Shown here one piece after another: positions 51,464 through 61,641 of a stretch of DNA of 64,000 nt. A model generated the notes under the pieces. The model was not told the DNA's origin and searched no databases. It saw only the letters and a program-made list of their open reading frames with translations. The translations under genes and the position numbers were made by a program. Source of the stretch: Lysobacteraceae bacterium NML03-0222 (GTDB lineage: Bacteria > Pseudomonadota > Gammaproteobacteria > Xanthomonadales > Xanthomonadaceae); NCBI GenBank assembly GCA_002798195.1, contig NWQM01000012.1, positions 23,639 through 87,638 of the forward strand. The letters are read 5' to 3'. Within the stretch, counting starts at the first letter, position 1. Each line of letters opens with the position of its first letter.

Positions 51464-52238
51464 TGCGTCCGAATCCATGCGCCGCACCTTGAGCGTGGCC
51501 TTGCTGGTCTGTCTTGCCTGCTCGGTGGTGGTCGCCGGTGCGGCGGTTGGCCTCAAGTCCACCCAGGTGGCCAACCGCCAGCTGGACAAGCAGCGCAATA
51601 TCCTGTCCATCGCTGGGCTGGCCGATGCCGATGCCCCGGCTACCCAAGTGCGGCAGATTTTCGATAGCCGCATCCAGCCGCGCCTGGTGGATCTGGACAG
51701 TGGCCGCTTCAGCGATGCCTATCCGGTTGCGAGTTTCGACCCGCTGAAGGCAGCGCAAGATCCGGCACTGGGTCAAGCGCTCTCCGGCGAGGAAGATATC
51801 GCTTCGATTCGCCGCCGCGAGCGCTATAGCGTGGTGTATCTGGTGGAGGATGCCCAGGGGCAGACCCAAACACTGGTTTTGCCGGTACGTGGCTACGGGC
51901 TGTGGTCCACCCTGCATGGCTTTATCGCGCTGAAAAACGACTACAACACCATTGAGGGTTTTGGTTTTTACCAGCATGGCGAAACCCCGGGTCTGGGAGG
52001 CGAAGTGGACAACCCGCGCTGGAAGGCGCTGTGGCCGGGCAAGCAGGTATTCGATGCCAAAGGGCAACCGGCCATCACCGTGGTCAAAGGTACGGCAGCG
52101 CCAGACCATCCCCATCAGATTGATGGTTTGGCAGGCGCTACCCTGACCAGCAACGGGGTGAACAATCTGCTGGCTTTCTGGCTTGGGCCGCAAGGTTTTG
52201 GCCCGCTATTGACCCATCTGCGGACGGGAGAGATTTAA
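51456..52238 (+). CDS. nqrC: Na+-NQR subunit C
   Basis: The protein has 260 residues from the ATG at 51456. An N-terminal membrane anchor (about residues 8-30) is followed by a periplasmic FMN domain. The covalent FMN attaches to Thr229 in DGLAGATLTS, the flavinylation motif recognised by ApbE. It passes electrons between the NqrD/E iron site and NqrB FMN. It begins inside the end of nqrB, so the pair is translationally coupled, and the nqrD start abuts its stop. Confidence 0.97.
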   Translation: MSNASESMRRTLSVALLVCLACSVVVAGAAVGLKSTQVANRQLDKQRNILSIAGLADADAPATQVRQIFDSRIQPRLVDLDSGRFSDAYPVASFDPLKAAQDPALGQALSGEEDIASIRRRERYSVVYLVEDAQGQTQTLVLPVRGYGLWSTLHGFIALKNDYNTIEGFGFYQHGETPGLGGEVDNPRWKALWPGKQVFDAKGQPAITVVKGTAAPDHPHQIDGLAGATLTSNGVNNLLAFWLGPQGFGPLLTHLRTGEI

Positions 52239-53511
<1,273 letters not shown>

Positions 53512-53515
<4 letters not shown>

Positions 53516-54735
53516 CCACGGAAATCCTGCTGGGCGTGGGCATGTTCACCGCCATCGTGTTGGCACTGGTGCTGATCATCCTGTTTGCCCGCTCAAAGCT
53601 GGTAGCCAGCGGCGATGTGAGCATCCAAATCAATGGCGAGCGCACCATCACCGTACCTGCGGGCGGCAAACTGCTGCAAACGCTGGCGGCGCAGAACATC
53701 TTTCTTTCTTCGGCCTGCGGCGGCGGCGGCACCTGCGCGCAGTGCAAATGCATCGTCAATGAGGGCGGCGGCGAAATGCTGCCTACCGAGGAGTCGCACT
53801 TCACCCGGCGCCAGGCGGGCGAAGGCTGGCGGCTGTCCTGCCAGACCCCGGTCAAGCAGGACATGAAAATCGAAGTGCCCGAAGAAGTCTTCGGCGTGAA
53901 GAAATGGGAATGCACGGTGGAGAGCAATGACAACGTCGCCACCTTCATCAAGGAGCTGACCTTGCGCCTGCCCGAGGGCGAAAACGTCGATTTCCGCGCC
54001 GGCGGCTATGTGCAGCTGGAATGCCCGCCGCATACCGTGGCCTACAAGGACTTCGACATCCCGGAAAAATTCCGCGACGACTGGGACAAGTTCGACCTGT
54101 GGCGTTATGTCTCCAAGGTCGATGAGCCGGTGATTCGCGCCTATTCCATGGCCAATTACCCGGAAGAAAAAGGCATCGTCAAATTCAATATCCGTGTGGC
54201 CTCGCCGCCGCCCCGGCGCGATGACCTGCCGCCGGGCAAGATGTCCTCCTGGGTGTTTAACTTGAAGCCCGGCGACAAGGTCACGGTGTATGGCCCGTTT
54301 GGTGAGTTCTTTGCCAAGGACACCGATGCGGAAATGGTTTTCATCGGCGGTGGTGCGGGCATGGCGCCGATGCGCTCGCATATCTTCGACCAGTTGAAGC
54401 GCCTCAATTCCAAGCGCAAAATCAGCTTCTGGTATGGCGCGCGCTCGCTGCGCGAAGCGTTCTATGTGGACGAATACGACCGACTGGCCGAGGAAAACGA
54501 AAACTTCACCTGGCATCTGGCGCTCTCCGACCCGCTGCCCGAGGACAACTGGACCGGCTACACCGGCTTCATCCACAACGTGCTGTACGAAAACTATCTC
54601 AAGGACCACCCGGCGCCGGAAGATTGCGAGTACTACATGTGCGGCCCGCCGATGATGAACGCCGCCGTCATCCAGATGCTGCTTGACCTCGGCGTTGAGC
54701 GCGACAATATCTTCCTGGATGATTTTGGTGGCTAA
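53512..54735 (+). CDS. nqrF: Na+-NQR subunit F (NADH dehydrogenase module)
   Basis: This 407-residue electron entry subunit has one N-terminal helix (about residues 6-26). A ferredoxin-like 2Fe-2S domain follows with Cys69, Cys75, Cys78 and Cys110, then FAD-binding (RAYSMANYPEE) and NADH-binding (GGGAGMAPMRSH) domains as in ferredoxin reductases. The terminal MCGPPMMN motif is complete. It oxidises NADH at the cytoplasmic face. A terminator follows, which separates the operon from the accessory genes apbE and nqrM. Confidence 0.98.
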
Positions 54736-54750
54736 CCGGCAAGCCCCCAC

Positions 54751-54780
54751 CAAGGCAGGCCAAGCGCCTGCCTTGTTTCT
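54751..54780 (+). terminator. Terminator after nqrF
   Basis: A 10-base stem (54751-54760 with 54766-54775) around CAAGC is followed by TTTCT. It ends the nqrABCDEF message before the toxin-antitoxin genes. Confidence 0.85.
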
Positions 54781-54787
54781 GCGGTAT

Positions 54788-54822
54788 TTGCCAAGCAGAA
54801 AGTGACACTTTAGTATCACTTC
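54788..54822 (+). promoter_or_regulatory. Toxin-antitoxin promoter with operator repeats
   Basis: TTGCCA (54788-54793) and TAGTAT (54811-54816) are 17 bases apart. Two AGTGNCACT-like repeats, AGTGACACT at 54801-54809 and AGTATCACT at 54812-54820, overlap the -10. The expected transcription start is at or next to the antitoxin ATG at 54823. No Shine-Dalgarno is visible, so a leaderless message is possible. Confidence 0.5.
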
Positions 54823-55080
54823 ATGCGTACCGAACTTGTTACCACCCTCAAACGCAAAGCCACCGAGTTGCTCTTGGAAATCGAGCGTAGCCGTGAGCCT
54901 GTGTTAATTACTCAACATGGCCTGCCCAGCGCCTATCTCATCGATGTAGAGAGCTATCAAGCGCAACAAAAGCGCATGACCTTGCTGGAAGGCATTGCTC
55001 GAGGGGAGCTTGCCATTGCTGAAGGCCGGACACTTCCGCATCAACAAGCCCAAGAGCGAATGGCACGGTGGCTGAAATAA
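54823..55080 (+). CDS. Phd/YefM-family antitoxin
   Basis: This 85-residue protein begins MRTELVTTLKRKATELLLEIER and contains EPVLITQHGLPSAYLIDVESY. This is the DNA-binding N-terminal fold of Phd/YefM antitoxins, followed by a flexible C-terminal toxin-binding tail. It should repress its own promoter and neutralise the next protein. Repeats of AGTGNCACT form lie just upstream. The last 13 bases overlap the toxin gene. The pair interrupts nqrF-apbE, a position where no toxin-antitoxin genes are usually found. Confidence 0.85.
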   Translation: MRTELVTTLKRKATELLLEIERSREPVLITQHGLPSAYLIDVESYQAQQKRMTLLEGIARGELAIAEGRTLPHQQAQERMARWLK

Positions 55081-55382
55081 TTTGGACCGAATCTGCACTG
55101 GCAGAGCTGGATGCAATTGCGGACTACATTGCCATTGAGAATGCAGTAGCTGCGAAAAATTTGATGCAGCGAATATTCAAACATGTTGAACAACTGGCTT
55201 CCCATCCAGAAAGTGGACGTTGCCCGCCAGAGTTGGGCAGGCAGATGCGCTACCGGGAACTGATTGAGCCGCCTTGCCGCATTTTCTATCGCCTGGATGC
55301 ATCTTTGAATGTATTCATCGTCCACATCATGCGCGGCGAACGCATATTGCCAAGCAGCAAATTTCCCCCTGTCTCGTCTTAA
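55068..55382 (+). CDS. RelE/ParE-family toxin
   Basis: This 104-residue protein starts with GTG at 55068 and overlaps the antitoxin by 13 bases. It has the RelE/ParE fold sequence: IIWTESALAELDAIADYI, IFKHVEQLASHPESGR and the C-terminal PPCRIFYRLDASLNVFIVHIMRGER strands. It is more ParE-like in the N-terminal helix pair and RelE-like at the end, so the target (gyrase or ribosome-bound mRNA) cannot be told. It ends two bases before the apbE start. Read-through into apbE is likely. Confidence 0.85.
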   Translation: MAEIIWTESALAELDAIADYIAIENAVAAKNLMQRIFKHVEQLASHPESGRCPPELGRQMRYRELIEPPCRIFYRLDASLNVFIVHIMRGERILPSSKFPPVSS

Positions 55383-55384
55383 TC

Positions 55385-56404
55385 ATGCCTGCCCTTTCCC
55401 GCCTCTGCGCCGCGGCGCTCCCCTTGCTGCTCGCCGCCTGCCAATCCGGGCAGGTGGTGAAGTTTTCCGGCCCCACCATGGGCAGCAGTTACATCATCAG
55501 CTATGTGGCTAGCGGCAACGGGCAAACTGCCGCGCTGCAACAGGGCGTGGAAGCGATCCTCGCCGAAGTGGATCAGGCGGTATCGACCTATCGGGATGAC
55601 TCGGCACTGGCGCGCTTCAATGCTGCGCCCCCCGGCTGCATGTCGATGCCGGAAACTGCCATCACGCTAGCGGCACAGGCGGTGGCGCTTGCCGAAAGCA
55701 GCGAAGGCGCCTTCGATATCACCCTGCTACCGGTCGTGGATGCCTGGGGCTTTGGCCCCAAAGCCGCCGCCAACCCGACGGCATCATGGTCAGCACCCAG
55801 TGATGAGCAGCTTGCCGCACTGCGCCCGCTGATTGGCATGCAGCATCTGCGCATCGACGGCGATACGCTGTGCAAGGACGCGCCGCTCCAGATCGACTTC
55901 AACAGCATGGCCGCCGGTTACGCCATCGACCGTATCGCCGACTACCTCAGCAGCCAGGGCATTGGGAATTTCTTGATTGATGTCACCGGCGAGATGCGTG
56001 GCGAAGGACTGAAGCCCGGAGGCGCGCCCTGGCGCATCGGCATTGAAGCGCCGCTGGAAGATACCCGTCAGGCACAGAAAATCATTGCCTTGAGCGGCCA
56101 GTCAATCTCCAGCTCCGGCGACTATCGGCAATACCGCGAAGTGGATGGTGAGCGCCAGTCGCATCTGATTGATCCGCACAGCCTGCGCCCGGTGACGCAC
56201 CGGCTGGCCTCGGTCAGCGTCATCCACCCAAGCGCAATGCAGGCCGATGGCCTGTCCACCCTGCTGATGGTGCTGGGGCCCGAGCGCGGCCTTGCCTATG
56301 CCGAACAACACGCGATTGCCGCGCTGTTCATCAGCCGCAGCGAAAATGGTTTTGAAACCCGAACCAGCCGCCACTTTGCGGCACTTTATCTTGATGGAAA
56401 CTGA
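55385..56404 (+). CDS. apbE: FAD:protein FMN transferase, lipoprotein ApbE
   Basis: The protein has 339 residues from the ATG at 55385. The signal peptide ends with LLAAC, so Cys19 is a lipidation site that tethers it to the outer face of the inner membrane. It attaches FMN from FAD to threonines of NqrB and NqrC. Features are GPTMGSSY, DFNSMAAGYAIDRIA with the FAD-binding region, HLIDPHSLRP and SVIHPSAMQADGLSTLLMVLG with metal-binding Asp. It is part of the nqr locus despite the intervening toxin-antitoxin genes and may be transcribed from their promoter. Confidence 0.95.
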   Translation: MPALSRLCAAALPLLLAACQSGQVVKFSGPTMGSSYIISYVASGNGQTAALQQGVEAILAEVDQAVSTYRDDSALARFNAAPPGCMSMPETAITLAAQAVALAESSEGAFDITLLPVVDAWGFGPKAAANPTASWSAPSDEQLAALRPLIGMQHLRIDGDTLCKDAPLQIDFNSMAAGYAIDRIADYLSSQGIGNFLIDVTGEMRGEGLKPGGAPWRIGIEAPLEDTRQAQKIIALSGQSISSSGDYRQYREVDGERQSHLIDPHSLRPVTHRLASVSVIHPSAMQADGLSTLLMVLGPERGLAYAEQHAIAALFISRSENGFETRTSRHFAALYLDGN

Positions 56405-56407
56405 AGC

Positions 56408-56626
56408 ATGCTGACCTTGGTTGCCGCCTTTATCGTGTTCCTGCTGGTCGTCGCCGGCATGGCCATCGGCGTGATGGCCGGACGCAAACCGATTGCCGGC
56501 TCCTGCGGCGGCATCGCCAATCTGGGGCTGGAAAAAGAGTGCGGTATCTGTGGCAACGACTTTTCCAAATGCCGGGAAAAACAGCCCGGAAATGCGTTGC
56601 CAGTGTTGGACGACGCGGCAGATTGA
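56408..56626 (+). CDS. nqrM: Na+-NQR maturation protein NqrM
   Basis: This 72-residue membrane protein (former DUF539) has one N-terminal helix (about residues 3-24) and four cysteines, Cys33, Cys45, Cys48 and Cys55, in the order C..CGIC..C. NqrM delivers iron to the NqrD/E site and is required for active Na+-NQR in Vibrio. It starts three bases after the apbE stop. With it the locus has all known parts for a working pump. Confidence 0.93.
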   Translation: MLTLVAAFIVFLLVVAGMAIGVMAGRKPIAGSCGGIANLGLEKECGICGNDFSKCREKQPGNALPVLDDAAD

Positions 56627-56639
56627 TTCCGCACAAGCT

Positions 56640-57410
56640 CTAGGCGCGCTCACTCGCCAATCGCGCCATGCGCTGAGCATCGGCCAGCACGCCGCGCATC
56701 AGCCTTACTTCACGCGCATTCATGTCAGCACGCAGAAAAATCCGTCGCAACTTGCGCAATGCCGATTCCGGGGTGCGTCCTTTGTGAAAGTCGATGGCGT
56801 CCAGGGTATCGCCAAGCTGTGCAAAAAAGCCTTCCAGCTCGGCATGTGAAGCGGGCAGCTCGCGGGCATCCTGCGATGCTTGTGGCACTTCCGCCGAAGT
56901 GCCGACCAATATCGCCATGCGCACTTCATAGGCCAGCACCTGCACCGCAGCGGCCAGGTTCAGTGAACTGAAATCCGGGTCGGAAGGGATATGCACGGCG
57001 GCATGACAAAGCTGCAATTCGTGGTTATCAAGCCCGGTACGCTCGCGGCCAAACACCAGGGCGACTTCGGCCGAGGCTTGAGCCGCTTGTACAGCCCGCT
57101 GTGCGGCCATTGGCGGAGAAAGCTCTTGCAGCGCGATACGGCGGCTACGCGCGGTACAGCCCAATACCAGTTGGCAGTCGGCCACGGCTTCTTGCAGTGT
57201 GGCAAAACGCGGTGCATCAAAAACCAGCGCCTCGGCACCGGCGGCCATCGAGGCGGTTTCGAAATCCGGTGCTTTTTCAGGCGCAACCAGGACCATCCGG
57301 GCAAGCCCCATGGTTTTCATCGCGCGTGCGGCAGCGCCGAGATTGCCGGGGTGCTGTGTGCCCACCATCACGATGCGGATGCGGGCAGCGGGGTTGTGTG
57401 TCATGTCCAT
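56640..57410 (-). CDS. trmJ: tRNA (cytidine/uridine-2'-O-)-methyltransferase TrmJ
   Basis: The protein has 256 residues from the ATG at 57410 (57404 is an alternative two codons later). It is a SPOUT-class enzyme that methylates the ribose of position 32 in several tRNAs. Landmarks are VGTQHPGNLGAAARAMKTMGL, VFGRERTGLDNHEL and the knot motif IPSDPDFSSLNLAAAVQVLAYE. A helical C-terminal extension (about residues 165-256) is typical for TrmJ. It converges on nqrM with 13 bases between stops and is divergent from suhB. Confidence 0.94.
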   Translation of the reverse strand: MDMTHNPAARIRIVMVGTQHPGNLGAAARAMKTMGLARMVLVAPEKAPDFETASMAAGAEALVFDAPRFATLQEAVADCQLVLGCTARSRRIALQELSPPMAAQRAVQAAQASAEVALVFGRERTGLDNHELQLCHAAVHIPSDPDFSSLNLAAAVQVLAYEVRMAILVGTSAEVPQASQDARELPASHAELEGFFAQLGDTLDAIDFHKGRTPESALRKLRRIFLRADMNAREVRLMRGVLADAQRMARLASERA

Positions 57411-57476
57411 ATGACAATGTTAAACTGTGCAGTCGGCAACGCGGCCGGATTGTTCTTTTCAACCAGGCATTCACCC

Positions 57477-58292
57477 ATGCAGAAACCTGCCATTACCCTG
57501 ATGGTCAAAGCGGCACGCGCCGCCGGCAATGTACTGATGCGCAATATCAGTCGTCTTGATGCACTCAATGTAGTCGAAAAAGGTCGGCAGGATTACGCCA
57601 GCGAAGTGGATGCCCAAGCTGAAGAAGTCATCATCCGCGAACTCAAGCGCGCAACGCCGGACTACGCCATCCTGGGGGAAGAACACGGCCAGATTGGCAA
57701 GGGGCGCAATGTCTGGGTGATTGACCCGCTCGATGGCACCAGCAACTATCTGCGCGGACTGCCGCACTACTGCGTTTCAATTGCGCTGGTGGAAAACGGC
57801 GAGCCCATGCATGGCGTGATTTTCGACCCGCTGCGCAACGAGCTGTTTGCGGCCAGCCGGGGAAGCGGCGCGGTGCTCAATGATCGCCGCATCCGCGTGG
57901 CCGAGCGCCGCAGTCTGGAAGGCGCCCTGGTGGCGACCGGCTTTCATCCGCGTGAGCGCGAACGTGCCGGCGCACAGCTTGAATGCACCCGCCGCCTGCT
58001 CAATCAGGCCGAAGACATCCGCCGCACCGGCTCTGCGGCCCTGGATTTGGCCTATGTGGCTTGTGGCCGACTGGATGCCTATTTTGAAGCCGGGGTCAAG
58101 CCCTGGGATATCGCCGCGGGCATGCTGATGGTGCGCGAGGCAGGCGGCAAGGTTTGCGATTTCAAGGGCGCCCTCACTGCGCCTGTGGATGCGCGCGGCA
58201 TTGATAGCCGGGGGCTTGTGGCCGGCAACCTGCGCACTGCCGAAGCCTTGCAGAAAGTCATTCAGGACAGTGGTTATGCGGCCAGTTTTTAA
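57477..58292 (+). CDS. suhB: Inositol-1-monophosphatase SuhB
   Basis: The protein has 271 residues from the ATG at 57477. It is a metal-dependent phosphatase that also binds RNA polymerase and supports rRNA folding in E. coli. Motifs are ILGEEHG, the metal-binding DPLDGTSNYLRG and WDIAAGMLMVREAGG. The N-terminal MQKPAITLMVKAARAAG is typical. Divergent trmJ is the usual partner. A terminator follows 51 bases after the stop. Confidence 0.95.
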   Translation: MQKPAITLMVKAARAAGNVLMRNISRLDALNVVEKGRQDYASEVDAQAEEVIIRELKRATPDYAILGEEHGQIGKGRNVWVIDPLDGTSNYLRGLPHYCVSIALVENGEPMHGVIFDPLRNELFAASRGSGAVLNDRRIRVAERRSLEGALVATGFHPRERERAGAQLECTRRLLNQAEDIRRTGSAALDLAYVACGRLDAYFEAGVKPWDIAAGMLMVREAGGKVCDFKGALTAPVDARGIDSRGLVAGNLRTAEALQKVIQDSGYAASF

Positions 58293-58322
58293 GGCAGGCG
58301 GATGCAATGAGTCCGACCTGGA

Positions 58323-58370
58323 CACTCATCATGAGTGAGCTTGAGAGCGAGTCTTGATGACTCGCTCTTT
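58323..58370 (+). terminator. Terminator after suhB
   Basis: A small CACTCAT/ATGAGTG hairpin (58323-58337, one-base centre) precedes a 10-base stem (58344-58353 with 58359-58368) around TTGAT, followed by a short T-run. The second hairpin is the likely terminator. Confidence 0.75.
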
Positions 58371-58400
58371 GCTTGCCGGATTGTTGTGCTTCTTGTTTCT

Positions 58401-60167
58401 TCAGTCCAAGAACTGCAATCGGGCAAGCTCGGCGTACAGGCCGCCCTGGGCAAGCAGTTCGGCATGACGGCCCTCGGCAACAATTCGGCCCTTGTCCATG
58501 ACCACGATGCGGTCGGCCTTGAGAATGGTGGCGAGGCGATGGGCAATCACCAGGGTGGTGCGCCCCTGCATCAGATGCTCCAGTGCGGTTTGTACCGCAT
58601 GCTCGCTTTGTGCATCCAGTGCCGAGGTGGCTTCGTCCAGCAGCAGGATCGGGGCGTCCTTCAAAAGTGCGCGGGCAATGGCGATGCGTTGTTGCTGTCC
58701 GCCGGACAGGCGTGCGCCATGCTCGCCCAATGGCTCATCCAGTCCATTGGGCAGGACACGCAGGAAGTCCAGGGCTTCGGCAGCCCGGGCGGCGGACTCT
58801 ACCTCGGCATCCGTGGCGTCCAGCCGGCCATAGCGGATATTGTCGGCAGCGGAGCTGGCAAAAATGCTGGGCGCTTGCGGCACCAGTGCCAAGGATTGGC
58901 GCAGCACGCGCGGGTCGAAGTGCCGAATATCTTCGCCGTCGATTTTGATCTGGCCGCTGTCCGGGTCGTGAAAGCGCAGCAGCATCGACAGCACGGTGCT
59001 CTTGCCTGCGCCGGAGGGGCCGACCAGCGCCACGGTTTCGCCGGGGGCGATGCGCAGGTTGAAGTTTTCCAGCGCGGCGCTGTCCGGGCGGGCAGGGTAG
59101 TGGAAGGTAACGTTTTCAAAGCGCACTTCGCCATGCAGCGGAGCCGGCAGCGGTTTAGGATCGGCCGGTGCGCTGATTTGCGGTTGTTGTTGCAGCAGCT
59201 CATTGATGCGCCCCATGCCGCCTGCGGCACGCTGCAATTCATTCCAGACCTCGGCCAGCGCCCCGACTGAGCCACCGCCAATCAGGGCATAGAACACGAA
59301 CTGGCCGAGCGTGCCAGCGCTCATCCTGCCGGCGATGACATCATGAGCGCCGCTCCACAGCACCAGAGTGATGGCGCCGAAAATCAGCACGATAGCCAGT
59401 GCGGTGACCAGCGATTGCCAGCTGATGCGTTTTTTCGCTACCTGTACCGCCAGGGCGATGGCATCGGCAAAACGGTTTTGCTCCCAAGCCTCGCGGCCAT
59501 GCGCCTGCACGGTTTTGACCGCCGCCAGCGCTTCGGCGGCATGGGTATTGGCATCGGCAATCCGATCCTGGCTTTGCCGGGCGATTTTTTGCAGGCGGCG
59601 GCCACCCAGCACGATCGGCAGTACCGCCAGCGGAATGCCAAGCACCGCCCAGGCCGCCAGCTTCGGCGCGGTGATGAACAGCATCAGCAAGGCGCCGATC
59701 ACGATCACCGCGCTGCGCAGCGCCACCGACATGGCCGAGCCGACCACGCTGCGCAACAGTTCTGCATCGGCGGTCAGGCGCGAAACCAGCTCGCCGCTGC
59801 GATTGGCATCGTGGAAGGCCATGTCCAGACCGATGAGGTGCGCATACAGCCGTTGCCGCAAGTCGGCGACCACGCGCTCGCCCAGCAGGCTGACAAAAAA
59901 GAATCGCGCAGCAGTCGCCAGTGCCAATACCAGCACCACGGCCAGTACCAGGCTGAAGGTTTGGTCGATATTGCTGCCGCTGGCAAAGCCGTGGTCAATC
60001 ATTTGCCGGAAGGCCATCGGCAAGGTCAGGGTGGCCGCAGATGAGCAGCCCAGCGCCAGCAGCCAGGCAAAAAACAGCCCGCGCTGGCGTTTGACATAGG
60101 GCCAGAGGGTGCGCAGGCTGGACACCGGCGCTTTTTCTTTGCGTGTGGTCGATTGCGGATGAGCCAT
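58401..60167 (-). CDS. MsbA-like ABC exporter (fused permease and ATPase)
   Basis: This 588-residue protein has six membrane helices in one ABC_membrane domain (about residues 30-320) and an ATPase domain. Walker A GPSGAGKST lies near residue 385, the signature LSGGQQQRIAIARAL near 490 and Walker B LLLDEATSALD follows. It works as a homodimer in the inner membrane. Sequence resembles lipid/drug exporters of the MsbA/LmrA group rather than true MsbA with its lpxK neighbour, so the substrate is uncertain. A Smr gene lies 31 bases upstream on the same strand. Confidence 0.92.
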   Translation of the reverse strand: MAHPQSTTRKEKAPVSSLRTLWPYVKRQRGLFFAWLLALGCSSAATLTLPMAFRQMIDHGFASGSNIDQTFSLVLAVVLVLALATAARFFFVSLLGERVVADLRQRLYAHLIGLDMAFHDANRSGELVSRLTADAELLRSVVGSAMSVALRSAVIVIGALLMLFITAPKLAAWAVLGIPLAVLPIVLGGRRLQKIARQSQDRIADANTHAAEALAAVKTVQAHGREAWEQNRFADAIALAVQVAKKRISWQSLVTALAIVLIFGAITLVLWSGAHDVIAGRMSAGTLGQFVFYALIGGGSVGALAEVWNELQRAAGGMGRINELLQQQPQISAPADPKPLPAPLHGEVRFENVTFHYPARPDSAALENFNLRIAPGETVALVGPSGAGKSTVLSMLLRFHDPDSGQIKIDGEDIRHFDPRVLRQSLALVPQAPSIFASSAADNIRYGRLDATDAEVESAARAAEALDFLRVLPNGLDEPLGEHGARLSGGQQQRIAIARALLKDAPILLLDEATSALDAQSEHAVQTALEHLMQGRTTLVIAHRLATILKADRIVVMDKGRIVAEGRHAELLAQGGLYAELARLQFLD

Positions 60168-60198
60168 CGACCTTCAATGGAGGCGCGGCAGCGGCTTT

Positions 60199-60765
60199 TC
60201 AACGATGACGGCGTGTGGCGAGCAACACCAGCACCGCACCGGTACCGCTCTGGGTGGGCGGTGCAGAATGGAAGGCCAGGACATCGGCACGCTGGCGCAG
60301 CATGCGATCCACCAGATTTTTCAATACGGGCACGCCTTCGGCGCTGTAGCGCCCCTTGCCATGGATGATGCGCACGCAGCCAAAGCCTTCCTGCACGGCA
60401 TGGCGTAGAAACTCGCGCAGCCATCTTTCGGCGGAGCGGCTGTCCACGCCGTGCAAGTCCAGTTCATCGACAGCGGCAAATTCACCGCGTGCCAGACGTT
60501 TCAGCGTGCGCGGCGGGATTTCATCACGGCGATAGCTGAGCGTATCGCCTGCCGCCAAAAGCTGCTCATCCAGCGCCAGACGAAACTCGCTGGCTGCTTC
60601 GCGTTCGTCGCGCTCGGCCATGGCCGCCCTGGGCGCTGGACGCGGACGCGCAGGCGGCGTGTGGCGCGGGGTAATTTGCCGCACCTCACCTATCGCGCTG
60701 CGAAACAGCGCAGCATCGTCCAGATCGGTGATTTCGGGTGCAGGTGGTTTGCGGGACATCGGCAT
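60199..60765 (-). CDS. Smr-domain protein
   Basis: The protein has 188 residues (M3 at 60759 is an alternative start). A charged, proline-rich N-terminal half (about residues 1-95) is followed by a Smr domain with ELDLHGVDSRSAERWL and RIIHGKGRYSAEG. The paired motifs LDLHG and HGKG are the DNA-binding and cleavage signature shared with MutS2 and SmrA. SmrA/B-type proteins act on DNA or on ribosome-bound mRNA after collisions; which applies here is not known. It is probably transcribed with the ABC gene. Confidence 0.9.
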   Translation of the reverse strand: MPMSRKPPAPEITDLDDAALFRSAIGEVRQITPRHTPPARPRPAPRAAMAERDEREAASEFRLALDEQLLAAGDTLSYRRDEIPPRTLKRLARGEFAAVDELDLHGVDSRSAERWLREFLRHAVQEGFGCVRIIHGKGRYSAEGVPVLKNLVDRMLRQRADVLAFHSAPPTQSGTGAVLVLLATRRHR

Positions 60766-60870
60766 ACTTTACGCAAGTTTTTGCCGGGTTTTCCCAGCGT
60801 TTGCGTGAACAGCAGGTGAGACTGCGACCTGGCTCCGGTATCATGTCGCCTCTTTGGACGAATCAAGCGC

Positions 60871-61641
60871 ATGCGTATCTTGGTGAGCAACGATGATGGC
60901 GTGGACGCGCCGGGTATCCGCATCCTGGCCGCGGAGCTGCGTGCTGCCGGTCATGAGGTGACAGTGGTGGCGCCCGACCGTGACCGCAGCGGTGCCAGCA
61001 ATTCGTTGACGCTGGATATGCCCATTCGCGTGGTGCAGCAGGATGAGCACACTTGGCGCGTGCATGGCACGCCCACCGATTGTGTGCATCTGGCACTGAC
61101 CGGCATGTTTCAGGATCGCGCCGAGCCGGACATGGTGGTGTCGGGCATCAATAATGCGGCCAATCTGGGCGATGACGTGATTTATTCCGGCACCGTCTCG
61201 GCAGCGATGGAGGGGCGCTTTTTGGGGCTTCCGGCTGTGGCGATTTCGCTGGTGAGCCGTGATCACGACCCGCAGCATTTTGAAACGGCTGCCTTTGCAG
61301 CGGTGCAGATTGTCAAGCGTCTGGCGAGCGACCCGCTGCCAGCTGACACCATCCTGAATGTCAATGTGCCGGATATCGAGTGGGACAAAATCAGCGCCTT
61401 TGAAGCCACACGGCTGGGCAATCGCCACCGTGCCGAAAGCTGCATCGCTGCCCCCGACCCGCGTGGGCGCTCGTTTTTCTGGATAGGTCCGGCAGGCCCG
61501 GAACAAGATGCAGGGCCAGGCACGGATTTTGATGCCATCCGCCGTGGCGCGGTATCGGTCACGCCGATCAAGGTGGATCTGACCCGTTATCAGGCGCTGG
61601 AGCAGGTGGCCAGCTGGGTACAGGGTTTCAAGTTGGCATGA
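60871..61641 (+). CDS. surE: 5'/3'-nucleotidase SurE
   Basis: This 256-residue metal-dependent phosphatase hydrolyses nucleoside monophosphates and short polyphosphates. The metal-binding Asp pair is in VSNDDGVDAPG at residues 4-14. The catalytic serine region is DRSGASNSLT, and VVSGINNAANLGDDVIYSGTVSAAMEG is intact. It starts in the intergenic space divergent from smr and overlaps pcm by four bases, the classical surE-pcm pair. Confidence 0.97.
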   Translation: MRILVSNDDGVDAPGIRILAAELRAAGHEVTVVAPDRDRSGASNSLTLDMPIRVVQQDEHTWRVHGTPTDCVHLALTGMFQDRAEPDMVVSGINNAANLGDDVIYSGTVSAAMEGRFLGLPAVAISLVSRDHDPQHFETAAFAAVQIVKRLASDPLPADTILNVNVPDIEWDKISAFEATRLGNRHRAESCIAAPDPRGRSFFWIGPAGPEQDAGPGTDFDAIRRGAVSVTPIKVDLTRYQALEQVASWVQGFKLA

